A DNA stretch of 64,000 bases from Pedobacter frigidisoli (GTDB lineage Bacteria; Bacteroidota; Bacteroidia; Sphingobacteriales; Sphingobacteriaceae). Made by a program: the position numbers and the translations under genes. Below the pieces are notes generated by a model. It was given only the letters and a program-made list of their open reading frames with translations. It did no database searches and was not told where the DNA came from. Positions 12,324 through 20,945 of this stretch are shown here, in pieces (positions within the stretch are counted from its first letter, which is position 1; each line of letters begins with the position of its first letter). The stretch lies in assembly GCF_004331675.1 (NCBI RefSeq), contig NZ_SJSN01000004.1, positions 64,255 to 128,254 on the forward strand, written 5' to 3'.

Positions 12324-14318
12324 TTATAGCGGAAAGGTAAAACTAAAAACAGACCCTTTTCCGATCTCACTCTCCGCCCAGATTTCCCCATGATGCAACT
12401 TCACAATTTCTGAGGAGACATAAAGCCCGATTCCAAAACCGGCAATCAGGCTATTGGTATCTACCCGATAAAAGCGGGCAAAAATTTTATCAAGTTCATC
12501 CCGCTTCATACCAAGTCCTTCATCCTTAACACTTACTTTCACTTCTTCGTTACATGCTACACAGGAAATCTGTACTGTGGATTCAGGCCTTGAATACTTG
12601 ACAGCATTTCCAACCAGGTTTGCGATTACCTGTCCGAGCTTTACCCGGTCCGCATTGACGATCTGGCTATCGACCGGTTCAAAGATAAATTTATGTGTAC
12701 CGTAAAGCATTAGGGCTTCTTCCTTGGCTTCATAAATCAAATCAGCAATATCAAAAGGCGCATGCTTTAAAATGATTTTTGCTGCTTCCAGTCTTGAGAA
12801 CTCCAGAAAGCCGTTTATCATATCCGACATCCGTTTAGTCTGTTTTATAGCCTGCGAAATGGCCCGCAGGCTCGTTTCATCCTGAATATTTTTGGACCGC
12901 ATGCCCAATAACTGAAGATAGGCTGAGAGTGAGGTCAATGGGGTTTTCAGCTCATGGCTGACCATTCCCATAAAATCGTTTTTCCTGATCTCGTCCATCT
13001 TTTGTTCAGTGATATCCATCACGACCCCTGTAAAAGAGGAGAATGCGCCGGATGCATCGGCAATAAGATTGCCAATTGCCCTCAACCATCTTAAGCGGTT
13101 ATCGTGCAGGCCTATTACCGGATAGCTCACATCATAATCTCCGTTGTTGTAAATTGCATTTTCGAGCTTGTTCGATACGAATTCCCGGTATTCCTCAGTT
13201 ATCTGCGCAATTGCCTGCTCAATGGAAAGCGGCTCATTGGGGTAATATCCAAAAAGTTCTTTCAGCCGGGCATCGGTTATAAACTCCCTGGTCTGTGAAT
13301 GAATGTACCAGGTACCAAAGTTTGCGGCCTCAATCGCCTGACTTAAGGCCAGCTTTCCCTCCTGAATGGTCTGCTGGGCAGAAAGGATGTCTTCATTTGC
13401 CTCCGAAAGACTCTGGTTTACAGCCAGAATTTGTTCATTGGATGCGCTGAGCTCCTCATTAACTGCCGCAAATTCTTCGTTTATTGCCTGAAGCCTTTCC
13501 GCACTTTCCTTTAACTGCCGTTCCCATTGGTCTCGATCAGTGACATCCCTTGTTGTCCCTGAGACGGCAACCACCTCTCCGTGCTCATCAAAGACCGGAT
13601 TAAGAATATAATCATAAAGCCTTATTCCCAGAGTTGCGTGTGGGAAAGAGACCTCGCCGCGTACTGGCTTTCCGGTTGCTTTTATACTATTGATTTCTCG
13701 CTCGTGCATCTCTGCGTGCCAGGGCTCATAACCATTCTCAAGAAGCCCCTTTCCAACAGCCTCATCCCAGGTTTTCCCCCACATTTCAAGTAGGGCCCGG
13801 TTCGCATAGGTGAACCTGTACCCAAGATCGAAAACATACATCAGGTCGGGCGTGCCGGCCGTTATCGTTTCATATGTACGTTTTTGCTGTTCAAGTATCT
13901 CCCTGGATTCTTTTAATGATTCCTCCGCTAATTTCCGTTCGGTGATATCCGAGGCCAAACCAAACCATTCTCTTATCTGGCCATCTTCTGCTAGAATTGG
14001 CACAGCACGAGAAGATGTCCAACCGATAGTGCCATCAGTCCGTTTGACCCGGTGCTCCAAATGAAAAACTGTCTTGGTCGCGATGGCGCGTGCTATAGCG
14101 GCATCGAGGATGTCATGATCTTCCAAATACACATTTCTTAATTTCCAGTCCTTGGTGGCTTCCCTGTCATCCTGGAGAAATCCGTGTCCATCCAGTTCAT
14201 AAATAAGGCCCCAGTCCGGACTTACACTATAAACTACATCAGATGTCGCGGTCAATAGGGCTTTAAAACGATCTTCGAATGAGGATTGCAGATTCCGATT
14301 GGATGTAGATTCGTTCAT
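12324..14318 (-). CDS. multi-PAS sensor histidine kinase
   Basis: Cytoplasmic sensor kinase of 664 aa without a signal peptide or membrane helix. Residues about 15-130 form a first PAS/PAC domain, 140-265 a second, and 330-445 a third; PAC ends such as GLASDITERK and SGTTRDVTDRD are visible. A Gln/Glu/Asn-rich coiled coil (about 270-320, EEFAAVNEELSASNEQI) separates the second and third. The HisKA histidine is H455 (MVSHELKTPLTSL) and the HATPase has NLVGNAVKYS and GFGIGLYVS. There is no receiver on the protein. Its natural partner could have been the neighbouring receiver at 11465-11829, which is broken. Input signals are unknown. Confidence 0.93.
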   Translation of the reverse strand: MNESTSNRNLQSSFEDRFKALLTATSDVVYSVSPDWGLIYELDGHGFLQDDREATKDWKLRNVYLEDHDILDAAIARAIATKTVFHLEHRVKRTDGTIGWTSSRAVPILAEDGQIREWFGLASDITERKLAEESLKESREILEQQKRTYETITAGTPDLMYVFDLGYRFTYANRALLEMWGKTWDEAVGKGLLENGYEPWHAEMHEREINSIKATGKPVRGEVSFPHATLGIRLYDYILNPVFDEHGEVVAVSGTTRDVTDRDQWERQLKESAERLQAINEEFAAVNEELSASNEQILAVNQSLSEANEDILSAQQTIQEGKLALSQAIEAANFGTWYIHSQTREFITDARLKELFGYYPNEPLSIEQAIAQITEEYREFVSNKLENAIYNNGDYDVSYPVIGLHDNRLRWLRAIGNLIADASGAFSSFTGVVMDITEQKMDEIRKNDFMGMVSHELKTPLTSLSAYLQLLGMRSKNIQDETSLRAISQAIKQTKRMSDMINGFLEFSRLEAAKIILKHAPFDIADLIYEAKEEALMLYGTHKFIFEPVDSQIVNADRVKLGQVIANLVGNAVKYSRPESTVQISCVACNEEVKVSVKDEGLGMKRDELDKIFARFYRVDTNSLIAGFGIGLYVSSEIVKLHHGEIWAESEIGKGSVFSFTFPL

Positions 14319-15115
14319 AACGCGGTGAATAATATATTTGAGGTTGGAAATTTAGCATTTAGTTTAGATTTCTACTCCAAATCTTTTACTAATATCAGTT
14401 TTTATCCCCAAGTTGGCACGCGTGGTCGATATAATCCTTCCTTTGCATCTAGTGGAGATTTCGCAAGCGGGCGATCACCATATCTCGGGATTTTGGGGAA
14501 TGGCTTTCCATCAAAATCGACCGCGCAACATATTGGCAGCTAAGAACGGAAGTGTGCAGTAAAATTTCCGGAATTTGGGAATTTGGTACCGAATCGCTTG
14601 ATCATTGGCGCCGATATCACCAACCGATTCAAAAGTCGCCATTGTCTTCCAGCTGGTCTATCGTATTTGGTAGCGGGACTGCTGGTGAAAGCCCATCAGC
14701 ATTGACCGCTAGAGGGATTAGTATCAAAAGCTCGGGATCTGGACTGAGAAAGGTCAACAGTTAGTTTATTGGGAAGGCGAAGACTACCGCCTGCCATCGT
14801 TGCCCCTAACAAGGCCATTCAGCACCAAGAGAACTTTACTGTTACCCCATAAGGGTCACAGGTGAAGTCAATGGGTTTGTAGCTTGAATCCCGAATCCAT
14901 AGGTTCCCTTGCGACTCACCTCGATCAATATTGGCCGCTGGGAAAATGGTTTTGGAAAGTTAACATTAAGTTAAAGCCGCACCATTATTTTCACGCTTAT
15001 GATTTATTTCGAAATAAGGGGAAAGTTACCAATATTAAATGGCAGGCGTAAAGATGGATTTTTGGAAACAGGTGATCGCCTTTTTAAGCAGCTTAAACGT
15101 AAACCGATAATCAAT
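14319..15115. other. gene-poor stretch, no recognised gene
   Basis: About 800 bp with no coding frame I can support. It holds a copy of GCGCAACATATTGGC (14523-14537), which is also present at 10723-10737 just after the hybrid regulator. Short open frames here lack any recognisable motif. The start of the following lipoprotein is set at its lipoprotein signal, so the open codons from 14999 are treated as untranslated leader. Confidence 0.4.
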
Positions 15116-16414
15116 ATGAAAAAACCCACCTTAATTACTGTAATCGCGACTGCCTTGCTTTTCGGATGTTCAAAAAAAGATATACCCCAACCGGACGCTT
15201 CAGGTTTAGGGAAAACGGAACTGGCCTTCGCCGGTACATCCCTGGCTCAGGCCGCAGCCTCTTCCACCTATACCGATGAGAGTGCCTTTGTCGCATCGCT
15301 ATCTTCCTATGGCTTTAAAAACCCTACCCAGCTCAGCTATAACCGAACGGGGCAGACCAATTACACCTCTGCCCATGGCTTTAACATTCCAGCGGCCAAC
15401 CGTGCGGGGGGGTTCAAATGGAATGCTGGCGATGAGGAGACGGCAGAATGGCGTCCGCAGGGAATTGCTGGTTTTACGATGGGGGGGCGTAGGTTTATCT
15501 TGACGACCTGGTACGGGACGGAGCCTGACGACGTGGCCGGCGTCCATAACGGACATAAGGGCGTTAGGCTTGCACTGGCAGACATCACCGATCTGTCCAA
15601 CGTCACCTACAGACTGATCCTGCTCGTGCAGCAGTATTCAAATACATCGAACAGCCTGCTTTGGGACAACCTTTATGCACAGGACGGGAACGCGGCCCAT
15701 AACTATACCAAGGGATCACTGTTTGCCCCTATAACCATCCATGCGGGCGGGGTTGCCATATATGGCACAAAGGTTTATGTTGCTGACACCGGCAGGGGAC
15801 TGCGGGTATTCGACCTGAACAACTTTATTGCCGTATCCAGTGACAGCGAGTCACAGTGCGGAAAAATGGCGAACAATACCCTGCAGGCATTCAATTATGG
15901 ATATATACTTCCGGAAACGGGATGGTATCAGCTCTCGGGGGCATCGCCCTACTCCTGCGTAGAGTTCGGAGAGGGAAATAATCTCTGGTTCGGTCAGTAT
16001 TATGGTTTTAATAAAAACGGTACCGGCACCCCGCCGTCACAGACTCCTGCGGTCAGCGGGTTTGCCCTAAATACGAGCGGACAGCTTACCGGTGCAGCCC
16101 CAACGGCTATAACCCCGAGAGACGATATTGCGGGCGACACCAAGGTATTCAATATGCAGGGGGCATATAGAAAAGGCACCCAGACATTTATGAGCATCAC
16201 CAACAATTCAGAATATGAGGGGTCCACGGCGAGATTCTTGAGGTATAATGACGGCGCCGCTCTCGGCGTAAGGTATAGGTGGCCACATGGCGCCGAAGAT
16301 CTCTATTATGAAAGCGCAACGGGCCTGCTTTGGTGTCTTACAGAATTTGAAAAAGCCAAGTATGGCAGCGACAACCGTTGTGTATTTGCCGTAAGGTTAA
16401 CGGATTATGATTAG
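15116..16414 (+). CDS. secreted lipoprotein, propeller-like, function unknown
   Basis: A 432-aa exported protein. The start ATG gives a textbook lipoprotein signal (MKKPTLITVIATALLFGC, lipobox LFGC) so Cys18 should be acylated. Frames upstream remain open but give an improbable basic leader. The body has repeated short strands with Gly/Trp/Tyr, for example AIYGTKVYVADTGRGLRVFDLN and LWFGQYYGF, which resembles a beta-propeller; I do not recognise the family. Codon use is rich in GGC, CTG and CCG compared with genes after 18 kb, suggesting a different history. A hairpin 115 bp downstream may end its transcript. No operon partners. Confidence 0.75.
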   Translation: MKKPTLITVIATALLFGCSKKDIPQPDASGLGKTELAFAGTSLAQAAASSTYTDESAFVASLSSYGFKNPTQLSYNRTGQTNYTSAHGFNIPAANRAGGFKWNAGDEETAEWRPQGIAGFTMGGRRFILTTWYGTEPDDVAGVHNGHKGVRLALADITDLSNVTYRLILLVQQYSNTSNSLLWDNLYAQDGNAAHNYTKGSLFAPITIHAGGVAIYGTKVYVADTGRGLRVFDLNNFIAVSSDSESQCGKMANNTLQAFNYGYILPETGWYQLSGASPYSCVEFGEGNNLWFGQYYGFNKNGTGTPPSQTPAVSGFALNTSGQLTGAAPTAITPRDDIAGDTKVFNMQGAYRKGTQTFMSITNNSEYEGSTARFLRYNDGAALGVRYRWPHGAEDLYYESATGLLWCLTEFEKAKYGSDNRCVFAVRLTDYD

Positions 16415-16529
16415 CGGTTAAAGAAGGACAAAGAAAATAGAATATATGAATCTTAGCTCGCGGAACGATATTTTTAGTAGCTGATAGTCCTTGAAAAGAA
16501 TCTGCTTCTCTGGTTAGTTGTCAATTTTA

Positions 16530-16558
16530 AAAAGGTTACCCCCATCGGGTAGCCTTTT
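16530..16558 (+). terminator. rho-independent-type hairpin after lipoprotein gene
   Basis: AAAAGGTTACCC and GGGTAGCCTTTT form a 12-bp stem with one G-U pair around a 5-nt loop. The flanking A and T runs would let it work in both directions. It is 115 bp past the lipoprotein stop. Confidence 0.6.
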
Positions 16559-16679
16559 AAAGTCCCCTCTCGGAGATCTCGCAAGGGACTATGTCATTAC
16601 GGAACTTGGAGTCAGTCAGTTCCGGCCAAAACTGACAACTAGAACACATTATAGGAAGCCCTTAAAAAGAGAAACCTTC

Positions 16680-16936
16680 CCCAAAAAGATATTTGGAAAG
16701 TTGTTTGGCGACGAGGGCTACATATCCAACAGCTGTTTGAAATCCTTTTTACAGAAGGCATATATTTGGTCACTGGGATCCGTAACAAAATGAAAAATTG
16801 CCTGACTAACATGAGCGATAAGATTATGCTCAGGAAAAGATCCGTAATAGTAACCATTAACGACGAACGTAAAAACAACTGTCAGATTGAGCATTCCAGG
16901 CATCGAGCTCTGGTTTGTAATAAACTAAGGAGGTAA
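16680..16936 (+). mobile_element. IS982-family transposase remnant
   Basis: C-terminal piece of a DDE transposase, broken by frameshift. One frame gives KKIFGKLFGDEGYIS (about 16684-16728); a second, starting near 16748, gives TEGIYLVTGIRNKMKN, then MSDKIMLRKRSVI and NNCQIEHSRHR, ending at a stop at 16934-16936. These match what I know of the IS982 family, whose C-terminus has GDKGYI, K-RSVIE and IEHSRHRS. In the remnant the Glu of RSVIE is Val and the final hydrophobic segment is missing, so it is inactive. Intact ends were not found. Confidence 0.75.
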
Positions 16937-17990
16937 ATCCTGTTGGATAAAGGAATTCTAAATCCATATAAAAGGGTGGTTAAAATTAAGAGATCTGAAG
17001 AAAAATATCAAACATGGTCGAATTACAAAAGAGCAATATAATTCCTTAGGTTAATGACATTGGGGAGGAGGGGCTGATTTCCCGATTTGGTGCAATTGAT
17101 GCGAATGAGGGTGGAAAGACCGGTCGCACGAACATTATCTCCAATTCGATAAATCTATCAATGAAACAACCTTAATTAAGTCTCTTGCCTTTTACCCTCT
17201 CGGGGGATTACTTTGAACACTCAAGTGCTTTCTTACAGGCACTAGGGACAATTGTTGATGACCTAAAAATCAAGAGATATATTTAAATATTTCAATTTAT
17301 CAAATATTAAAAAACGTTATAACTAGAATACAAAAATTTGGCAAATGCTAAGGTGATTACTTTCACATTTTTCCTTGAATTTTTAATTGTTGCAATGCTA
17401 TATATAGACGAAATTAAATTGACGCCATCTCACCAAAAACACTATCATAAAACCAAGGCTTACAAATTTGGAGTTATAACATATTTTTATGGATCGCAAA
17501 GGTAACCCGTCAAAATCCCGATTTTGTCAAGATTGTTTTTACTCGGGAAAAGCCTAAAAAAACCAATAAGAAGGTAGACAAATCCGAGGCGGTAAACGAG
17601 TATCTCCTCAAGTACGACAGATCGATGAAATTAAGCTGCCCTGATCAGACGCATCATTTCTATCAACAATCTGTAAACAGCAAAAACACTGACATTCAGA
17701 ATTTTAGACCCTTATCAAAATCAGTAAATATTGGTTTGTCACCTACGAACCTATCAAAAATTCGCATTTTATTGGTTCGGCGTTTTTGAGCCAATCAAAT
17801 TTTGAGAAAAAAACGGTTATTTTCGCCAAAATTTACCTAAAAATCGTTGACAAAATCGTTGACAAAGCTTGCTGGAATCGCACTTTTTTCGTATATTTGA
17901 AATAATTAATAGTGCCCTGAGGTATATTTAAACCCACTTTTATTGGCTTGTACATTAGCTCTTTACTAACCAATAATTCATATTTATATT
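16937..17990. other. gene-free stretch with degraded coding traces
   Basis: About 1.05 kb without a complete gene. Short coding-like runs occur: FTLSGDYFEHSSAFLQAL near 17200-17255, and a longer one near 17400-17650 that switches frame (YIDEIKLTPSHQKHYH, then TRQNPDFVKIVFTREKPKKT). The family of neither is recognised. A 12-bp tandem direct repeat (AAATCGTTGACA twice) lies at 17841-17864 and a TATATTTG -7-like box near 17892-17899. Together with the IS remnant this reads as a graveyard between an accessory block and the housekeeping genes. Confidence 0.35.
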
Positions 17991-18353
17991 TTATTTTAAA
18001 GTAAATTCTGGATTTTCAATCAACCCAATTATGTTTCCAAATGGATCAAAAATACTGCCCACCCAAATCGGACCGCCAACGTTATTTGGCGACTGATGAA
18101 TCTCAACTTCTAATTCCGTAAAACGCTCAAATGTTTTTTTGATATCGTTCACACCCCAATAAGTTATAGCATGATTTCCATTGCTGTAACCCGAATCATC
18201 AGGATCTAAGCCGAGTTCGAAGCCGCCAATATTGTAACCAACATAATATGGCTCATCAAAATAGGGCTCGATTTCGAAAACCTTTTTATACCATTCTTTC
18301 GCAGCGACCAAATCGCCAACGTAATAAACAATTGTTCTTAATCCTTGTAACAT
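17991..18353 (-). CDS. VOC (glyoxalase/bleomycin-resistance) family protein
   Basis: A 120-aa single-module vicinal-oxygen-chelate protein with the usual beta-alpha-beta-beta-beta pattern: TIVYYVGDLVAAKEWYKKVFEIEP at the N-terminus, GGFELGLDP in the middle and FDPFGNIIGLIENP at the end. Members bind a metal and act as lyases, isomerases or antibiotic binders; the substrate is not predictable here. Immediately upstream, the leader consists of seven perfect heptamers, so only about 38 bp of ordinary sequence separates it from holA. It may be read through from holA (same strand) or have an unusual leader of its own. Confidence 0.9.
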   Translation of the reverse strand: MLQGLRTIVYYVGDLVAAKEWYKKVFEIEPYFDEPYYVGYNIGGFELGLDPDDSGYSNGNHAITYWGVNDIKKTFERFTELEVEIHQSPNNVGGPIWVGSIFDPFGNIIGLIENPEFTLK

Positions 18354-18356
18354 AGG

Positions 18357-18405
18357 TTTAGGGTTTAGGGTTTAGGGTTTAGGGTTTAGGGTTTAGGGTT
18401 TAGGG
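18357..18405. repeat. seven perfect TTTAGGG heptamers (CCCTAAA on the coding strand)
   Basis: Seven exact copies of TTTAGGG in tandem (49 bp), starting 3 bp upstream of the VOC gene's ATG. The sequence equals the plant-type telomere unit but lies in ordinary bacterial context between two bacterial genes. It occupies the place of the ribosome-binding site and leader of the VOC gene. Slippage in 7-bp steps could alter expression; that is inference. Confidence 0.97.
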
Positions 18406-18443
18406 GCAACTTTCAATTTTGAAAATTGTTTACTGAAAACTGA

Positions 18444-19466
18444 TTAATGCACTATCTTAAAAACCAATTCCTTTAAAAGCTCTCCATCTTCAACATTCCC
18501 AGTGCTATCCAAGCCTTTGCTTTTCAAATCATATTCTCTAAGTAAACTTATTACCTGAAAAACTTTTCCAGTATTGTAGTTTCTTGCTGCCATTTCGTAA
18601 TCCTTTACAAAAAATGGAGGAACTCCCAGTGCCGATGCAGCATCTGCCTTATTTGGAATGTAGTGATATTTTAAAAGCTTGGTAAAATAACCACCCAAGT
18701 TGGCCAAAACCATCACCGTTGGGTTAGCCTTTGGATTGCTAGCGAAGTAATTGATGATTTTGTTGCACTTTAAAACATCGCGGATAGCCAACGCTTTTTG
18801 CAATTCGAAAACATTGTATTCTTTGCTAATCCCAATATTTTTTTGAACCAGATCTGTATTTATCACTACATCTTTGGCCACATTCAGCATCAACTTTTCG
18901 ATCTCATTGGCAATTTTAGAAAGGTCTGTCCCCAAATATTCTGCCATTAAGGCCGATGCTTGCTGATCAATTTTATAACCTTTAGATTTCACAAAATCTT
19001 CTATCCAAGCAACAATTTTATAATCACGAACAGCATCTGATTGAAAAATCAATCCACTTTTACTGATTGCTTTGTATATTTTTTTACGCTTATCGAAATT
19101 GGCATACTTAAAAGCCAAAACCAAAATAGTGCTCGACAAGGGTTTCTCAAAATAATTAAGCACAAATTCTGCTTCCTTACTGTTCCCCTCCTCTTTTGCC
19201 CACTTTAAATCTTGCGCTTCCTTAACAATCACCACCTGAAAATCAGACATCATTGGATAGCGCTTTGCGGCACCTAAAACGGTTGCCATATCGGTATCCT
19301 TGCCATACAAAACGGTCTGATTGAAGCCCTTTTCGGCATCGCTCAACAATTTTTCCTCAATATAATCTGTTACCTCATCAATGTAGTAAGATTCCTCACC
19401 ATGCAATAAGTACACCGGTTTAAACTTTCGGGCTTTAATATCTTTAATAATTTCGGCAGCAGTCAT
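18444..19466 (-). CDS. holA: DNA polymerase III delta subunit
   Basis: Clamp-loader subunit that opens the sliding clamp during replication, cytoplasmic. The 340-aa length is normal. The N-terminus shows the delta pattern KPVYLLHGEESYYIDEVTDYIEE, and further on are KRYPMMSDFQVVIVKEAQ and the C-terminal collar region (LQKALAIRDVLKCNKIINYF, then GVPPFFVKDYEMAARNY). In the family the N-terminal part is a degenerate AAA+ fold without a Walker A site, as here. It may share a transcript with the VOC gene downstream. Confidence 0.93.
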   Translation of the reverse strand: MTAAEIIKDIKARKFKPVYLLHGEESYYIDEVTDYIEEKLLSDAEKGFNQTVLYGKDTDMATVLGAAKRYPMMSDFQVVIVKEAQDLKWAKEEGNSKEAEFVLNYFEKPLSSTILVLAFKYANFDKRKKIYKAISKSGLIFQSDAVRDYKIVAWIEDFVKSKGYKIDQQASALMAEYLGTDLSKIANEIEKLMLNVAKDVVINTDLVQKNIGISKEYNVFELQKALAIRDVLKCNKIINYFASNPKANPTVMVLANLGGYFTKLLKYHYIPNKADAASALGVPPFFVKDYEMAARNYNTGKVFQVISLLREYDLKSKGLDSTGNVEDGELLKELVFKIVH

Positions 19467-19591
19467 TGCCGTAAAATTACAATTTAGCTTTTAGGATTTA
19501 TGCAAATGTTTATAAACAATATTAACTTTGGCGGTTAATAATTGCTGCAATGTTTTATTGCTAAATTGTTAACTAAAATTGCCTATTTAAG

Positions 19592-20050
19592 ATGTTCAAA
19601 CCAACCCCGTTAAATCTTCCGCCATATCCTTTTAAAATTACCCAAAAAGATGATGTGGTTTTTATTTTCGATGAGTTGAGGAAAAAGCATTTGGTGCTCA
19701 CACCTGAAGAATGGGTTCGGCAGCATTTTATTCAGAATCTAATTTTAGCAAAGAAGTTTCCAAAAACCCTAATTCAAATTGAGGGTGGTTTGATTTTAAA
19801 TCAATTACAAAAACGGAGCGATATCTTGGTATACAATAATGCTGGCGAAAAGCTGATGCTAATTGAATGCAAAGCCCCAAAAGTTAAGATCACTCCGTCT
19901 GTTTTTGAACAGGCATCTCGATATAATTCTATACACCAAGCGAAATGGATTGTGCTTACCAATGGCTTACAACACGTTTACGCTAAAATGGATCTGGAAA
20001 AAGGGAGTTTTGTTTTTAGGGAGGAAATGCCATTGTATTTGGATTTATAA
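19592..20050 (+). CDS. type I restriction HsdR N-terminal-domain-like protein
   Basis: A 152-aa single-domain protein related to the nuclease N-terminus of HsdR. The PD-(D/E)xK-like core is visible: RSDILVYNNAGEKLMLIECKAPK, giving D, E and K in order. Such free-standing copies are widespread in Bacteroidota, usually without HsdM/HsdS, and none is near here; the function is unknown and may be housekeeping rather than defence. The 3' end is duplicated downstream as a decayed fossil (20296-20396), but the gene itself is intact with a stop at 20048-20050. Confidence 0.88.
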   Translation: MFKPTPLNLPPYPFKITQKDDVVFIFDELRKKHLVLTPEEWVRQHFIQNLILAKKFPKTLIQIEGGLILNQLQKRSDILVYNNAGEKLMLIECKAPKVKITPSVFEQASRYNSIHQAKWIVLTNGLQHVYAKMDLEKGSFVFREEMPLYLDL

Positions 20051-20945
20051 ATTTTGGAAAGCAATTACAGTATTTGATAGCTTAGTGTAGTCCCGCTCTT
20101 TGTTCTTTCCGGTGAAAAACCGGAACCACGCCGATCGGGTTTAGGTGGCGCAGCAAGAAATGCTATTTTGGGTTGCAAACTGCAAAACAAGAATATTAAT
20201 TATTTGAGCTTTGACAACTTTAGTAGTGACATAGAAAAAAGTTGTCAAAGCTGTTAAATACTAAACATCATACGGTTTCATCCAATATTGATTATGAACA
20301 GGCATCTTGATACAATTCCATGCACCAAGCGAAATGGATTTGGAAAAAGGCAGTTTTATTTTTAGGGAGGAAATGCCGAATTATTTGGATTTATAAGTTT
20401 TTGGAAAGCAATTGCAGTGGTCGATAGCTCTGTTTAGTCCCGCTCTTTGTTCTTTCCGGTGAAAAACCGGAACCACTCCGATCGGGTTTGGGTGTCGCAG
20501 CAAGCAATGCTATTTGGGGTTGCCAACTGCAGAAAAAATATTGAGATAGAAATAATGCACTGTTTCAGTTCGTGAGGACAAGAACCAAAGTGCAAGCATT
20601 TTTTTTACATTTTTTTATCCATCATGTTTGGAAAACTTCAATAGTTGCACAGTCTTGCCCACCTAAACCTGATTGGAATGGAAATCTTTTTTGGTAGCTG
20701 TTCCGAGGAGCTTAATCTACCATAAACAAAAAAATTGCAGAGTAAAGCAGGAACAAAGTAACCTAAATGTGTTGCCAAATGCTTTCCAAAAAAAAAATGA
20801 GCTTTGACAAATTACTAGTGACATAGAAAAAATTTGTTAAAGCTGTTGAACACTACACATCACCAGCGTTGAAACTAGCGAAATAAAAAATTTGTCAAAA
20901 CTGATGAATACTAAACATCATACGATTTCTTCCAATATTGATTAT
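19907..20945. repeat. decayed tandem duplication of two convergent gene ends plus their spacer
   Basis: Unit 1 (about 19907-20295) runs from the 3' end of the HsdR-N-like gene through the spacer into a fossil of the 3' end of the Gfo/Idh gene (20260-20295, 34 of 36 bases equal to the true end at 20910-20945). Unit 2 starts at 20296 with a second HsdR-N 3' end, followed by its own spacer and the true Gfo/Idh end. In unit 2 a 43-bp piece is missing exactly between two AAATGGAT copies (19943-19950 and 19986-19993 in unit 1). The spacer of both units holds a dispersed repeat (20055-20145 and 20400-20500). Confidence 0.9.
20207..20252. terminator. long perfect hairpin between convergent genes; related copies at 20800-20844 and 20890-20905
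   Basis: AGCTTTGACAACTT (20207-20220) and AAGTTGTCAAAGCT (20239-20252) are exact complements around an 18-nt loop. A second copy at 20800-20844 has arms AGCTTTGACAAATT and AATTTGTTAAAGCT with one G-U pair, and a partial arm lies near 20890. Their place between converging genes suggests a bidirectional terminator; the copies exist because the whole spacer was duplicated. Confidence 0.65.

Noticed and set aside
14286-14764. Two open frames on the plus strand after the PAS kinase
   Set aside because: The first begins inside the kinase gene on the other strand, the second has no motif and an unlikely residue mix.
16518-16793. Open frame of 91 codons as a gene
   Set aside because: It covers a terminator hairpin and then the broken IS982 transposase; the conserved part leaves the frame near 16748.
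18357-18405. TTTAGGG tract as a telomere or eukaryotic contamination
   Set aside because: It is only seven copies, lies internally between two bacterial genes (VOC protein and holA), and both flanks are continuous coding context.
18357-18405. CRISPR array
   Set aside because: The heptamers have no spacers and there is no cas gene anywhere in the window.
19592-20050. Type I restriction-modification system
   Set aside because: Only a lone HsdR-N-like domain is present; no hsdM, hsdS or helicase part is nearby.
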